DNA of 34,419 nucleotides from contig JAEXGR010000009.1 in NCBI GenBank assembly GCA_023450745.1, positions 1 to 34,419 of the forward strand, in the 5' to 3' direction. Made by a program: the position numbers and the translations under genes. Source of the stretch: Synergistota bacterium (GTDB lineage: Bacteria > Synergistota > Synergistia > Synergistales > Synergistaceae). The notes beneath the pieces are model-generated. The model had not been told where the DNA came from. It was given only the letters and a program-made list of their open reading frames with translations, and made no database searches. Shown in pieces: positions 8,676-17,137 of this stretch (its first letter is position 1; each line of letters opens with the position of its first letter).

Positions 8676-10232
8676 TTAATTTACCTCTTTAAAACGTCCG
8701 TATAATATATTCAGCTCTTTAAGCCTCCCGGAGAAATTATGGCCGCCGGAGATGAGGGACTCCAGCTCCTGGGGGAGCATCCGCCAGCCCCAGTTGCCGC
8801 CGGCCTCCGCCGGCCGGTTCATGCGGCACGACCCGTCGAGCCCCAGAATATCCTGCGCGGGGATCACGGCGGTATCCGCCGTGGAGGAGAGCGCCATCCT
8901 CACCAGGACCCGGTTCACATCGTCCCGCGTCACCTCCTGTCCCGTATAGGCGGCGAAATTCATCCGCTCGCGCACCGTCGAGCTTCCGCGCCACCAGCCG
9001 ACGGCGGTGTCATTGTCGTGCGTTCCCGTGTAGACGACGCCGCGCGGCCCGATGTTGTGCGGCGCGTAGGGGTTTTCCGCGACATCCCCGCCAAAGGCGA
9101 ACATCAGCACCTTCATGCCCGGCAGAGAAAAATCTTCCATCAGCGCGCGCACGTCGTCAGTTATGATGCCCAGGTCTTCGGCGACGAGCGGCAGCGCCGC
9201 GCCCGCGGCACAGTCGCGGTCACGGAAGGCTTCGAGCATCTCGCGCCCCAGCGCGGGACGCCAGCAGCCGTTCTGCGCCGTCTTTTCGGCGGCGGGGATC
9301 TCCCAGTAGGCGCAGAGCCCCCGGAAGTGATCGACGCGCATCAGGCCGCAATACTTCAGGCTGTGGGCCAGCCTGCCGCGCCACCAGGCAAAGCCGTCGG
9401 CGCGCATCGCTTCCCAGTTGTAGAGCGGATTGCCCCAGCGCTGCCCCGTGGGGCTGAAATAATCCGGGGGCACCCCCGCGACGCAGCGCGGCCCGCCGTC
9501 CGCCTCAAGGTCGAAGAGCTCCGGGCGCGCCCAGACGTCGGCGCTGTCCCAAGCGACATATATCGGGAGGTCTCCCATCAGCGTGATGCCAAGCCCGGCG
9601 CAATAGGCGGACAGCGAACTCAGCTGTCGGTAAAAGAGAAACTGCGTAAATTCGACAAAGGCAAGCGCGTCCTCGTGCTTTGCGGCAAACTCTGCTAAAG
9701 CGCCGCGGTCACGCGCGGCTATGGCGCGCGGCCATTCCGTCCAGCAGCGCCCGCCGTGCTTGTCCTTCAGCGCGGAAAAGAGCGCGTAATCGCGAAGCCA
9801 GCCGCTCTCCTCCTCCCGGAAACGTTCAAAGTCCGCGCGCAGCCCGGGAAACGATTCCGGCGCGGCGCTATAGGCCGCCCAGGCCCGCGAAAGCAGCGCG
9901 CCGCGGCAGGCCGCGGCCGAATCGAAGTCGGCCGCCCTCTCGGAGGGAAGGATACACGAATCCGCCTGCGAGGCAGAGACGAGCCCGTCTTTACAGAGCT
10001 CTTCCGGACTTATGAACAGCGGGTTCCCCGCGAAGGCCGAGGGGCTGCTGTACGGCGAGTTGCCGAAGACGGAGAGCACCGGCGTGAGCGGCAGCACCTG
10101 CCAAAGGGAAAAACCGGCGCCATGCAGGAAATCGGCAAACCTTCGCGCGCCGTTCCCGAAATCCCCGACGCCCCACGCCCCGGGCAGCGACGATATATGT
10201 AAAAGCACTCCGCTTCTGCGTGAACCAGACAA
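8676..10232 (-). CDS. malQ: 4-alpha-glucanotransferase (amylomaltase, GH77)
   Basis: A 518-residue GH77 enzyme. Recognisable blocks run in order: LLHISSLPGAWGVGDFG near the N terminus, LWQVLPLTP, MGDLPIYVAWDSADVWA, GVPPDYFSPTGQRWGNPLY, MRVDHFRG (catalytic nucleophile Asp), LVAEDLGII (acid/base Glu) and GTHDNDTAVGWW (third carboxylate). It transfers maltodextrin segments between alpha-1,4-glucans in the cytosol. The start codon is TTG at 10230-10232, preceded by GGAGGG at a 7-base spacing; no ATG lies in a plausible position. It is downstream of glgB on the same strand, which fits glycogen or maltodextrin turnover. It is directly fused in operon order with the phosphoglycerol-transferase genes. 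Confidence 0.95.
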   Translation of the reverse strand: MSGSRRSGVLLHISSLPGAWGVGDFGNGARRFADFLHGAGFSLWQVLPLTPVLSVFGNSPYSSPSAFAGNPLFISPEELCKDGLVSASQADSCILPSERAADFDSAAACRGALLSRAWAAYSAAPESFPGLRADFERFREEESGWLRDYALFSALKDKHGGRCWTEWPRAIAARDRGALAEFAAKHEDALAFVEFTQFLFYRQLSSLSAYCAGLGITLMGDLPIYVAWDSADVWARPELFDLEADGGPRCVAGVPPDYFSPTGQRWGNPLYNWEAMRADGFAWWRGRLAHSLKYCGLMRVDHFRGLCAYWEIPAAEKTAQNGCWRPALGREMLEAFRDRDCAAGAALPLVAEDLGIITDDVRALMEDFSLPGMKVLMFAFGGDVAENPYAPHNIGPRGVVYTGTHDNDTAVGWWRGSSTVRERMNFAAYTGQEVTRDDVNRVLVRMALSSTADTAVIPAQDILGLDGSCRMNRPAEAGGNWGWRMLPQELESLISGGHNFSGRLKELNILYGRFKEVN

Positions 10233-10283
10233 AATAAAGCCCTCCGCTTACACTGTCATCAAAGATAAAAACCCATCCTGTAC

Positions 10284-10289
10284 ATTATA
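10284..10289 (-). promoter_or_regulatory. Possible -10 box upstream of malQ operon
   Basis: A perfect TATAAT on the minus strand about 50 bases upstream of the malQ TTG start, in an AT-rich island between GC-rich stretches. No convincing -35 box lies 16-18 bases further up, so this is only a candidate. Confidence 0.35.
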
Positions 10290-10324
10290 CATGTAAACCA
10301 CGCGGCGCGCACTTCCCGCGGCGG

Positions 10325-10360
10325 CGCGCCAGGCCGCCCCCAAGAGGGCGGCCTGGCGCG
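10325..10360. terminator. 15-bp perfect inverted repeat between glgB and malQ
   Basis: CGCGCCAGGCCGCCC (10325-10339) and its exact complement (10346-10360) enclose a 6-base loop. There is no U-run on the minus side, so it is a strong hairpin rather than a clear intrinsic terminator. It probably ends or trims the glgB message before the malQ promoter. Confidence 0.55.
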
Positions 10361-10400
10361 AAAATCATTTCAGCGGGAGCAGAGGCGGCCGCGGGAATAT

Positions 10401-12320
<1,920 letters not shown>

Positions 12321-12383
12321 CCGTCATCGCCTCCAGCCATATTTATGATATTATATCCTGATATTAGGTTCGGAGGTATGTCA

Positions 12384-13814
12384 ATGAACGATCTCTTTTC
12401 GTACAATAAAGTCACGACGGAAATCATAGAGGTCCTGAAAGAAAAGATCGGCGCGCACAACGTCTGCGCCGATAAAGAAAAGCTTGAGACCTACTCCCGC
12501 GACGAGGTGCCGCAGAGCGCCTACGATAAAAAATATGTCGCGGAGCTGCTTCTCTTCCCCGAGAGCACCGAGCACGTCTCCGAGATAATGAAAATCGCCT
12601 ATAAAAACCGGATTCCCGTCACGCCGCGCGGCGCGGGCACCGGGCTTTCCGGCGGCGCGCTGCCGGCCTGGGGCGGCATCGTCATGAGCTTTGAAAAGAT
12701 GAACCGCATCATCGAGCTTGACAGGGAAAACCTCACCATCACCACCGAACCCGGCGTAGTGACGGCGGAGATCAACCGTATGGCGTCGCAGCACGGCCTG
12801 CTCTACGCCGGCGATCCCTGCAGCGACGGCGCTTCTTTTATCGGCGGCAACATCGCCGAAAACGCCGGCGGCAACAAAGTCATCAAATACGGCGCGACCG
12901 GCGCGCAGCTGCTGGCGCTCGAAGTGGTGCTCGCCGACGGCTCCGTCACCTGGTTCGGCGGCAAACGCCGCAAAGACGTCACGGGACTGGACTTCGTTCA
13001 CCTCATGGCCGGCTCCGAAGGGATACTAGGCGTCATCACCAAGGCGGTGCTCAAGCTGATGCCGCTGCCGCGCCACTCGGTGGACCTGCTGGCCGCCTTC
13101 CCCGACGCGCAGAGCGCAATCGACTTCGTGCCGCACATCATCACCGAGGGCGGCCTCATCCCCGCCTCCATTGAGTTCCTCGACAAAAAGGCGCTGAAAC
13201 TGGCGGAGAAATACCTCAACACCGAGGTGCCGGCGGGAGACGCGGGCGCGGCCCTCATCATCCAGCTGGAAAACAACGACGCGGAGCTCATCGAAAAAGA
13301 ATTTGAGGAGATCGGCAGGCTTTCACAACAACACGGAGCCTGCGAGGTCTACGTCGCCGACACCCGCAGCACGAAAGAGCGCATCTGGCAGGCGCGCAAA
13401 GCGGTGCCGGAGGCGGTCTCCTCTTTCTACAGCCGCTATACGAAGGAAGACCTCGTCGTCCCCACCGCGATGGTGCCGCAGCTGCTCGAAATGATCCGTG
13501 AAAAGACCGAGGCCGACGGCCTCGAATGGATCGCCTACGGACACGCGGGCGACGGCAACATGCACTGCACGCTGATCTCCCCCGACTGCGCCGACTGGCA
13601 CGAAAGGCTGCACGCCGCGCAGGAGCGGATATACTCCGAGCTCATCAAGATGGGCGGCACCATCTCCGGCGAACACGGCATCGGCTTCAAGCGCAAGGGC
13701 TATATGAAATTTTTCCTCGACGAGGCGCAGCTCGCGCTGATCAAACGCGTCAAGCTCGCCTTCGACCCGCGGAACATTTTAAACCCCGGAAAACTCGTGG
13801 AGTGGGAAAAATAA
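12384..13814 (+). CDS. GlcD-family FAD-linked oxidase (2-hydroxyacid dehydrogenase)
   Basis: A 476-residue flavoprotein of the FAD-binding PCMH type. Visible blocks are VTPRGAGTGLSGGALPAWGG (FAD pyrophosphate loop), GDPCSDGASFIGGNIAENAGG, VVLADGSVTWFGG and DVTGLDFVHLMAGSEGILGV, with the C-terminal oxidase domain containing YGHAGDGNMHCTL and GGTISGEHGIGFKRKGYM. These features match GlcD, D-lactate and D-2-hydroxyglutarate dehydrogenases, which oxidise a 2-hydroxyacid and pass electrons to ETF or a partner FeS protein. Start choice: ATG 12384 is 7 bases from GGAGG, while ATG 12378 touches it, so the former is preferred. It is transcribed divergently from glgB. No GlcF or etfAB lies beside it, so the electron acceptor is unknown. 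Confidence 0.92.
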   Translation: MNDLFSYNKVTTEIIEVLKEKIGAHNVCADKEKLETYSRDEVPQSAYDKKYVAELLLFPESTEHVSEIMKIAYKNRIPVTPRGAGTGLSGGALPAWGGIVMSFEKMNRIIELDRENLTITTEPGVVTAEINRMASQHGLLYAGDPCSDGASFIGGNIAENAGGNKVIKYGATGAQLLALEVVLADGSVTWFGGKRRKDVTGLDFVHLMAGSEGILGVITKAVLKLMPLPRHSVDLLAAFPDAQSAIDFVPHIITEGGLIPASIEFLDKKALKLAEKYLNTEVPAGDAGAALIIQLENNDAELIEKEFEEIGRLSQQHGACEVYVADTRSTKERIWQARKAVPEAVSSFYSRYTKEDLVVPTAMVPQLLEMIREKTEADGLEWIAYGHAGDGNMHCTLISPDCADWHERLHAAQERIYSELIKMGGTISGEHGIGFKRKGYMKFFLDEAQLALIKRVKLAFDPRNILNPGKLVEWEK

Positions 13815-13830
13815 GCCCCTCCCTGCGACA

Positions 13831-13872
13831 AAGGCCCGTCATTCCAAACAGCGCCTCGGAATGACGGGCCTT
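13831..13872 (+). terminator. Terminator hairpin after the GlcD-type gene
   Basis: AAGGCCCGTCATTCC (13831-13845) pairs perfectly with 13858-13872 across a 12-base loop. It lies 16 bases after the stop codon and between convergent genes. The flanking T/A content is modest, so termination may be bidirectional. Confidence 0.75.
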
Positions 13873-13903
13873 GCCTTACGCGCCCCCGACGGGGCGGCGG
13901 CTT

Positions 13904-14140
13904 TTAGTTCCCGTACCCAAGCTCCCTCTTCGTCTTCGCGATGTCGGCCTCGGTATCCTTTATCCAACGTTCGAGAGTCTCAGGTTTTATCTTCTTTGAC
14001 TTCGGGTCGTTCAGCAGCGTGTCGAGCTTCTTCTCCTGTATCTTGAGCCACTCGACCTTCGCTTCGCGGAACTGGATGTCGGCGACGGCGTTTCCGCGTT
14101 CTCCGTCATCCTCTTTCACAAATGCGCGGCTCATGGACAT
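13904..14140 (-). CDS. Small charged protein of unknown function, 78 aa
   Basis: The N terminus SRAFVKEDDGE resembles the opening of a group of GreA/GreB-related small proteins, but nothing further confirms that. The rest is highly charged and predicted helical, with KVEWLKIQEKKLDTLLND and ETLERWIKDTEADIAKTKRE suggesting two coiled-coil helices. It is cytosolic, with no signal peptide or membrane segment. A ribosome site AAAGGAGG precedes two possible ATG codons (14138-14140 and 14132-14134); the second gives 76 residues and a more normal spacing of 10. It follows the L,D-transpeptidase gene by 30 bases on the same strand, so the two are probably cotranscribed. Confidence 0.75.
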   Translation of the reverse strand: MSMSRAFVKEDDGERGNAVADIQFREAKVEWLKIQEKKLDTLLNDPKSKKIKPETLERWIKDTEADIAKTKRELGYGN

Positions 14141-14170
14141 ACCGCCTCCTTTCAGCTTGTTTTACAGATT

Positions 14171-14707
14171 TTAAATCGTCTCTTTTGAAAAGGGCATCTC
14201 GTTGTTTTCGACGATGACGACCTTCATCTTTGGTTTGACGTAGGTGACGAGATCTTCGATATCGGGATTTTTCAGCCTGATGCAGCCGTGCGTCGCCCAG
14301 CGTCCGACAGAACGGGGGTTGTTCGTGCCGTGGATTGCGATCTGCCATTTGTTATAAAACGAGATCAGCTTCGAGCCGTAAACTCCCGCCGCCGCCTCGC
14401 CCGGCTCGTCGAACCAGGCGGGGTCGAAGACGAGCTTCTCGGCGTCGGGGATCACCCGGTAGATCGTAAAGGTGCCCGTCGGCGTAATGAGGTCGAGGCG
14501 CGAGCTCTTGACCTTGCCGCGTCCCTTGCCGACGGAGACGGGCCAGCTCTTCACGATATCGTCCCCTTTGAAGAGCGTAAGCCGCAGCTGCTGCTTGTTG
14601 ACCTTAATCCAGTACTCCCCCGCCTTCGGCGACCACGGCGACGCGGCCTGCGCGGACACGGAACAGATGAGCAGAAACAAAATCGCGATGACAAAAATCT
14701 TTTTCAT
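14171..14707 (-). CDS. Secreted L,D-transpeptidase (YkuD domain)
   Basis: A 178-residue protein with an N-terminal signal peptide (MKKIFVIAILFLLICSVSAQA, cleavage likely after AQA). The YkuD domain follows: WIKVNKQQLRLTLFKGDD, TPTGTFTIYRV, WQIAIHGTNNP and the catalytic RWATHGCIRLKN with the active Cys and His. These enzymes form 3-3 crosslinks in peptidoglycan or attach outer-membrane proteins to it in the periplasm. The start at 14707 is chosen because the signal peptide and the ribosome site GGAGTG precede the domain directly; the open frame extends upstream but without coding character. An AT-rich region with TATAAT lies just upstream. Confidence 0.92.
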   Translation of the reverse strand: MKKIFVIAILFLLICSVSAQAASPWSPKAGEYWIKVNKQQLRLTLFKGDDIVKSWPVSVGKGRGKVKSSRLDLITPTGTFTIYRVIPDAEKLVFDPAWFDEPGEAAAGVYGSKLISFYNKWQIAIHGTNNPRSVGRWATHGCIRLKNPDIEDLVTYVKPKMKVVIVENNEMPFSKETI

Positions 14708-14851
14708 AAGAACACTCCAATTTTTTATAACTGTTTTTATTATAATACAAATTCGGCATTCGGGCATAGGATAGTATACGTACAGGGACGGCCGCGCGGC
14801 GACGAGGGACAATCTTTTACCCGTTTGCCCAGGCAAAAGTAACCTCCAAGC

Positions 14852-14879
14852 TTGACATTTTTCCACAGCTGCGTATAAA
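14852..14879 (+). promoter_or_regulatory. Promoter of the metQ attenuator leader
   Basis: A consensus TTGACA (14852-14857) and TATAAA (14874-14879) are spaced by 16 bases. Transcription should begin near 14886, giving a leader of about 295 bases before metQ that carries the leader peptide and terminator described below. Confidence 0.75.
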
Positions 14880-14930
14880 ATCATCTCCAATGATTTACAG
14901 CGCCTATTTTGGAGGAAAGGAGGAAACGCC

Positions 14931-15014
14931 GTGTATTCAATAAGCCATTCTTCAATAATGTACATGATGATGTGCGCTCACTGCGGGTCCTCTCCTGAAT
15001 TGGCCGGCGCTTAA
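14931..15014 (+). CDS. Methionine-rich leader peptide of the metQ attenuator (27 aa)
   Basis: A GTG codon 6 bases after AAAGGAGGA opens a 27-codon frame ending in TAA. Codons 10-14 read M-Y-M-M-M, so four of five are ATG, followed by Cys; GTG, rather than ATG, initiates. Such a run of codons for the amino acid carried by the downstream transporter is the hallmark of ribosome-mediated attenuation, as in trp, his and leu leaders. The frame stops 17 bases before a strong intrinsic terminator. The coding region contains GGTCCT (14986-14991), which can pair with the terminator's 5' arm. A role in methionine sensing is inference; the codon run and ribosome site are seen directly. Confidence 0.72.
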   Translation: MYSISHSSIMYMMMCAHCGSSPELAGA

Positions 15015-15031
15015 GCACGCGTTGTCATTGC

Positions 15032-15068
15032 AGGACCGGGTCCGTTATTGCGGAGCCGGTCCTTTTTT
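15032..15068 (+). terminator. Attenuator terminator upstream of metQ
   Basis: AGGACCGG (15032-15039) pairs with CCGGTCCT (15056-15063). A second 3-bp CCG/CGG helix lies inside, with a TTATTG loop, and a six-T run follows (15063-15068). It sits between the leader peptide and metQ, so unless disrupted it would end transcription before metQ. AGGACC of the 5' arm can alternatively pair with GGTCCT at 14986-14991. Confidence 0.88.
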
Positions 15069-15181
15069 AATGTCTTTTGAAATATCGGGAGGAAAGGAGC
15101 GGGAGTGAAGAATCAGAAGACAGCCATGCGGTTTTTGGTAAGTATATTAAATATGTAAAATCTAACTGGAGGTATCACATT

Positions 15182-15958
15182 ATGAAAAAGGTTTTTCTGG
15201 CGCTGCTGGCGCTGCTCGTACTCTCGTCATCGGCGCTCGCGGCTGAAAAAATCATCCTCGGCGTCACCCCCTTCCCCGCGAAGGAAATCGCTGACGTCGC
15301 CAAAAAGGTACTCGCTAAACAGGGCTATGAGCTGGTAATCAAAGAATTCACAGATTTCGTACAGCCGAACTTCGCGCTGGCAGATAAGAGCCTTGACGCG
15401 AACTTCTTCCAGCACATCCCCTACCTTGACAACATGAAGAGCGAAAAGAACCTCGATATCGTACCGCTCGTGAAGGTCCACCTGCTTCCCATCGGCATCT
15501 ATTCGCAGAAGATAAAGTCGCTGAAGGATGTCAAAGAAAGAGCGGTCGTCGCCGTTCCCAACGACCCTACCAACGGCTTCCGCGCCTACAAGCTGCTCGA
15601 ACGCGAGGGGCTTCTTAAAATGAAGCCCGGCAACAAGCTGACCGCCGCCGATATCGTCGATAACCCCAAAAAGCTCAAAATAAGAGAGCTCGAAGCGCCG
15701 CAGCTGCCGCGTACCCTTCCCGACACGACGCTCTCCGTCATCAACATGAACTTCGCCGTCGACGCTGGGCTCGACCCTTCAAAGGACGCCCTCGCGCTCG
15801 AATCGAAAGACTCCCCCTACGCGGTGGTGCTCGCCTGCCGCAGCGGCGACAAGGGAAGCGCGAAGATAAAGGCGCTCGCAAAGGCGCTCAACTCTCCGGA
15901 GGTCAAAAAGTTCATCACCGAGAAGCTGTCGGCGAAGGGCGTTATTCCCGCCTTCTAG
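15182..15958 (+). CDS. metQ: MetQ/NlpA-family substrate-binding protein
   Basis: A 258-residue periplasmic binding protein of the MetQ (lipoprotein-9) family, which delivers D- or L-methionine to the MetNI ABC importer. Characteristic segments are LGVTPFPAKEIADVAKKVL, FTDFVQPNFALADKSLDANF followed by FQHIPYLDNM, and PNDPTNGFRAYKLLEREGL. The signal peptide ends SSALA-AEK and has no lipobox Cys, so it should be a soluble periplasmic protein rather than a lipoprotein; this is unusual for the family in diderms. ATG 15182 is chosen because GGAGGT lies 8 bases upstream and the signal peptide begins there. No metN or metI is adjacent. It is expressed behind the Met-codon attenuator. Confidence 0.92.
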   Translation: MKKVFLALLALLVLSSSALAAEKIILGVTPFPAKEIADVAKKVLAKQGYELVIKEFTDFVQPNFALADKSLDANFFQHIPYLDNMKSEKNLDIVPLVKVHLLPIGIYSQKIKSLKDVKERAVVAVPNDPTNGFRAYKLLEREGLLKMKPGNKLTAADIVDNPKKLKIRELEAPQLPRTLPDTTLSVINMNFAVDAGLDPSKDALALESKDSPYAVVLACRSGDKGSAKIKALAKALNSPEVKKFITEKLSAKGVIPAF

Positions 15959-15960
15959 GT

Positions 15961-16087
15961 AAATCGGCGTTTATAAGCACGATTTGCGTCATAAAACGGG
16001 GGCTCCGAATCCTCGCCGTATACAGATACGGCTCCGGTATCGGAGCCCCCATTTTATTTAGCAACTCGCACTTCTAAACGCCGATTT
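15961..16087 (+). repeat. 127-nt structured unit, copy 1
   Basis: Outer arms AAATCGGCGTTTA and TAAACGCCGATTT pair. The main stem is GGGGGCTCCGA (15998-16008) with TCGGAGCCCCC (16040-16050), capped by CGCCGTAT/ATACGGC. Shared with copy 2 are the segments ATAAGCAC, TGCGTCATAA, CCTCGCCGTAT, ATACGGCTCCGGTA, TTATTTAGC and GCACTTCT. Confidence 0.8.
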
Positions 16088-16184
16088 ATCTTCGATGGGC
16101 TAGCGTGACAAATTGGGGTTTGGCGTTCAATCGCAAAAAATAACCTGCTGCCAATTAGGCGGTTTCTGCCTAGATTTTGATCTT

Positions 16185-16233
16185 GGCTCCCTCCGCGAGG
16201 GAGCTGGCCCGCAGGGCCTGAGGGAGTTTTGAC
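16185..16233 (+). repeat. Short interspersed hairpin repeat, copy A
   Basis: CTCCCTC-GCGAGGGAG hairpin, then GGCCCGCAGGGCC, ending GAGGGAGTTTTGAC. An inverted, longer relative lies at 16285-16347. Similar CTCCCTC...GAGGGAG repeats occur between genes in many gut bacteria, as far as I recall; not verified here. Confidence 0.55.
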
Positions 16234-16284
16234 CTTGGTTTTATGTTTTTCTCTTCTTTAAGTTATGAAAACCTTAACGTCAAC

Positions 16285-16347
16285 GTCAAAACTCCCTCCG
16301 ACCCGGCGAAAACCCGCCGCCGGGGCACCTCCCTCAGCGAGGGAGGC
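16285..16347 (-). repeat. Short interspersed hairpin repeat, copy B (inverted)
   Basis: Reads GTCAAAACTCCCTC on the plus strand, the complement of the end of copy A, and finishes with a CTCCCTC-AGCGAGGGAG hairpin. The internal stem (CCCGGCG...CGCCGGGG) is longer than in copy A. Confidence 0.55.
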
Positions 16348-16473
16348 TTTAAAGGCGCAAACCTAAATCGTTGAATACCAATAAATTATTTTTTGCGATT
16401 GAACGCTAAACCTCAATTTATCCTTCACCCTATCGAAGATAAATCGGCGTTACGCTTTAGCCTGATGACAGAA

Positions 16474-16600
16474 AAATCGGCGCGAAGAAGTGCCGTAGGC
16501 TAAATAAGTCGGTTCCTGAGTACCGGAGCCGTATTTTTCATACGGCGAGGACACTCAGGAACCGACTTATGACGCATACGGTGCTTATTCGCGCCGATTT
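16474..16600 (-). repeat. 127-nt structured unit, copy 2 (inverted)
   Basis: Same length and architecture as copy 1 when read on the minus strand. Its stems have other sequences: outer AAATCGGCGCGAA/TTCGCGCCGATTT, and a perfect 16-bp main stem AAGTCGGTTCCTGAGT (16506-16521) with 16553-16568, capped by CCGTAT/ATACGG. Because it follows eutQ on the minus strand, it probably also ends the eut message. Confidence 0.8.
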
Positions 16601-16614
16601 TTATAAACGCCGAT

Positions 16615-17133
16615 TTACTGCCAATTAGCGGGATAAACGAAATACGCATACCTCGCCTTGTCCGGCGTCTGGAAATGGATGCGGCTTCCCTTGGGGATGT
16701 AAATAATATCCCCCGGTTTGCCGGTCACTACGCGCCCGTCTATCTCTATCTCCAGCACGCCCTCGAATATCACGTCGTATTCGTCATAGGTGAGCGTCCA
16801 TTCAAAGCTCGTCTTGTCGAGCTCCATGATGCCCGCGCCGATGCGCGGCGCCTCTTCGAGGGTCACGACGTCTTTTAGTCTCACTCCCGCCTCTCCCTGA
16901 AATGGCTCGCATTTTACCGTTTCGCTTTTGATGAGGATGATGCCGCTCGGGTCCACGATCTTCGTGAAGCCGCCGGCAGAGGGCCGGCGGGCGGCGAGTC
17001 CCTGCACGACTTCCTGCACTATTTCGCGCAGCATCTTTTCGCTGACGTTCATTCCGTTGGTGTCTGCCATTTTGTTCGCCTCCTGTTTGGCTATCGGGCA
17101 GCCGTCGCAGCCGCCTTCGCAGAGCGCGGCCAT
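16615..17133 (-). CDS. eutQ: EutQ-type cupin, ethanolamine utilisation
   Basis: The cupin domain fills the last 120 residues: DKTSFEWTLTYDEYDVIFEG, LEIEIDGRVVTGKPGDIIYI, IPKGSRIHFQTP and FVYPANW at the end, matching EutQ closely. In Salmonella, EutQ has acetate-kinase activity and helps shell assembly (established for that family). The usual N-terminal half is replaced by a short amphipathic helix VSEKMLREIVQEVVQGLA, which looks like a shell-targeting peptide. Start: ATG 17133 is 4 bases after the eutH stop and gives 172 residues with a CEGGCDGCP Cys cluster. ATG 17070 has a much better ribosome site (AGGAGG, 7-bp spacing) and gives 151 residues. I keep the longer form with doubt. It is the last gene of the eut operon. 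Confidence 0.9.
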   Translation of the reverse strand: MAALCEGGCDGCPIAKQEANKMADTNGMNVSEKMLREIVQEVVQGLAARRPSAGGFTKIVDPSGIILIKSETVKCEPFQGEAGVRLKDVVTLEEAPRIGAGIMELDKTSFEWTLTYDEYDVIFEGVLEIEIDGRVVTGKPGDIIYIPKGSRIHFQTPDKARYAYFVYPANWQ

Positions 17134-17137
17134 TTCA

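Larger units (their letters stand above)
16088..16440. repeat. 353-bp imperfect palindrome
   Basis: The left arm (16088 to about 16143) matches the reverse complement of the right arm (about 16383-16440), with a 21-base perfect core at 16123-16143 opposite 16384-16404. Three single-base differences (for example TTTgGCG against TTTaGCG) would all be G-U pairs in RNA. The interior holds two smaller inverted repeats (16185-16233 and 16285-16347). Confidence 0.75.
15959..16618. mobile_element. 660-bp nested palindromic element with 18-bp terminal inverted repeats
   Basis: GTAAATCGGCGTTTATAA (15959-15976) is the exact reverse complement of 16601-16618. Inside, in order, are a 127-nt structured unit (15961-16087), a 353-bp imperfect palindrome (16088-16440) and an inverted diverged copy of the 127-nt unit (16474-16600). 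No coding frame is evident. The block fills the whole gap between convergent metQ and eutQ, and its right end supplies part of the eutQ stop codon. It resembles a MITE or composite REP-like element; it could also serve as a bidirectional terminator. No clear target-site duplication is visible. Confidence 0.75.

Noticed and set aside
14708..14965. N-terminal extension of the L,D-transpeptidase
   Set aside because: It would bury the signal peptide and run opposite the metQ promoter and leader; the short form starts at a proper signal peptide.
14886..15181. SAM riboswitch or Met T-box upstream of metQ
   Set aside because: I find no SAM-I/SAM-II core and no T-box sequence (TGGNACCGCG). The Met-codon peptide plus terminator explains the leader better.
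15959..16618. CRISPR array or tRNA cluster
   Set aside because: The repeats are inverted and nested rather than direct and evenly spaced, and no cloverleaf with a CCA-type acceptor is visible.
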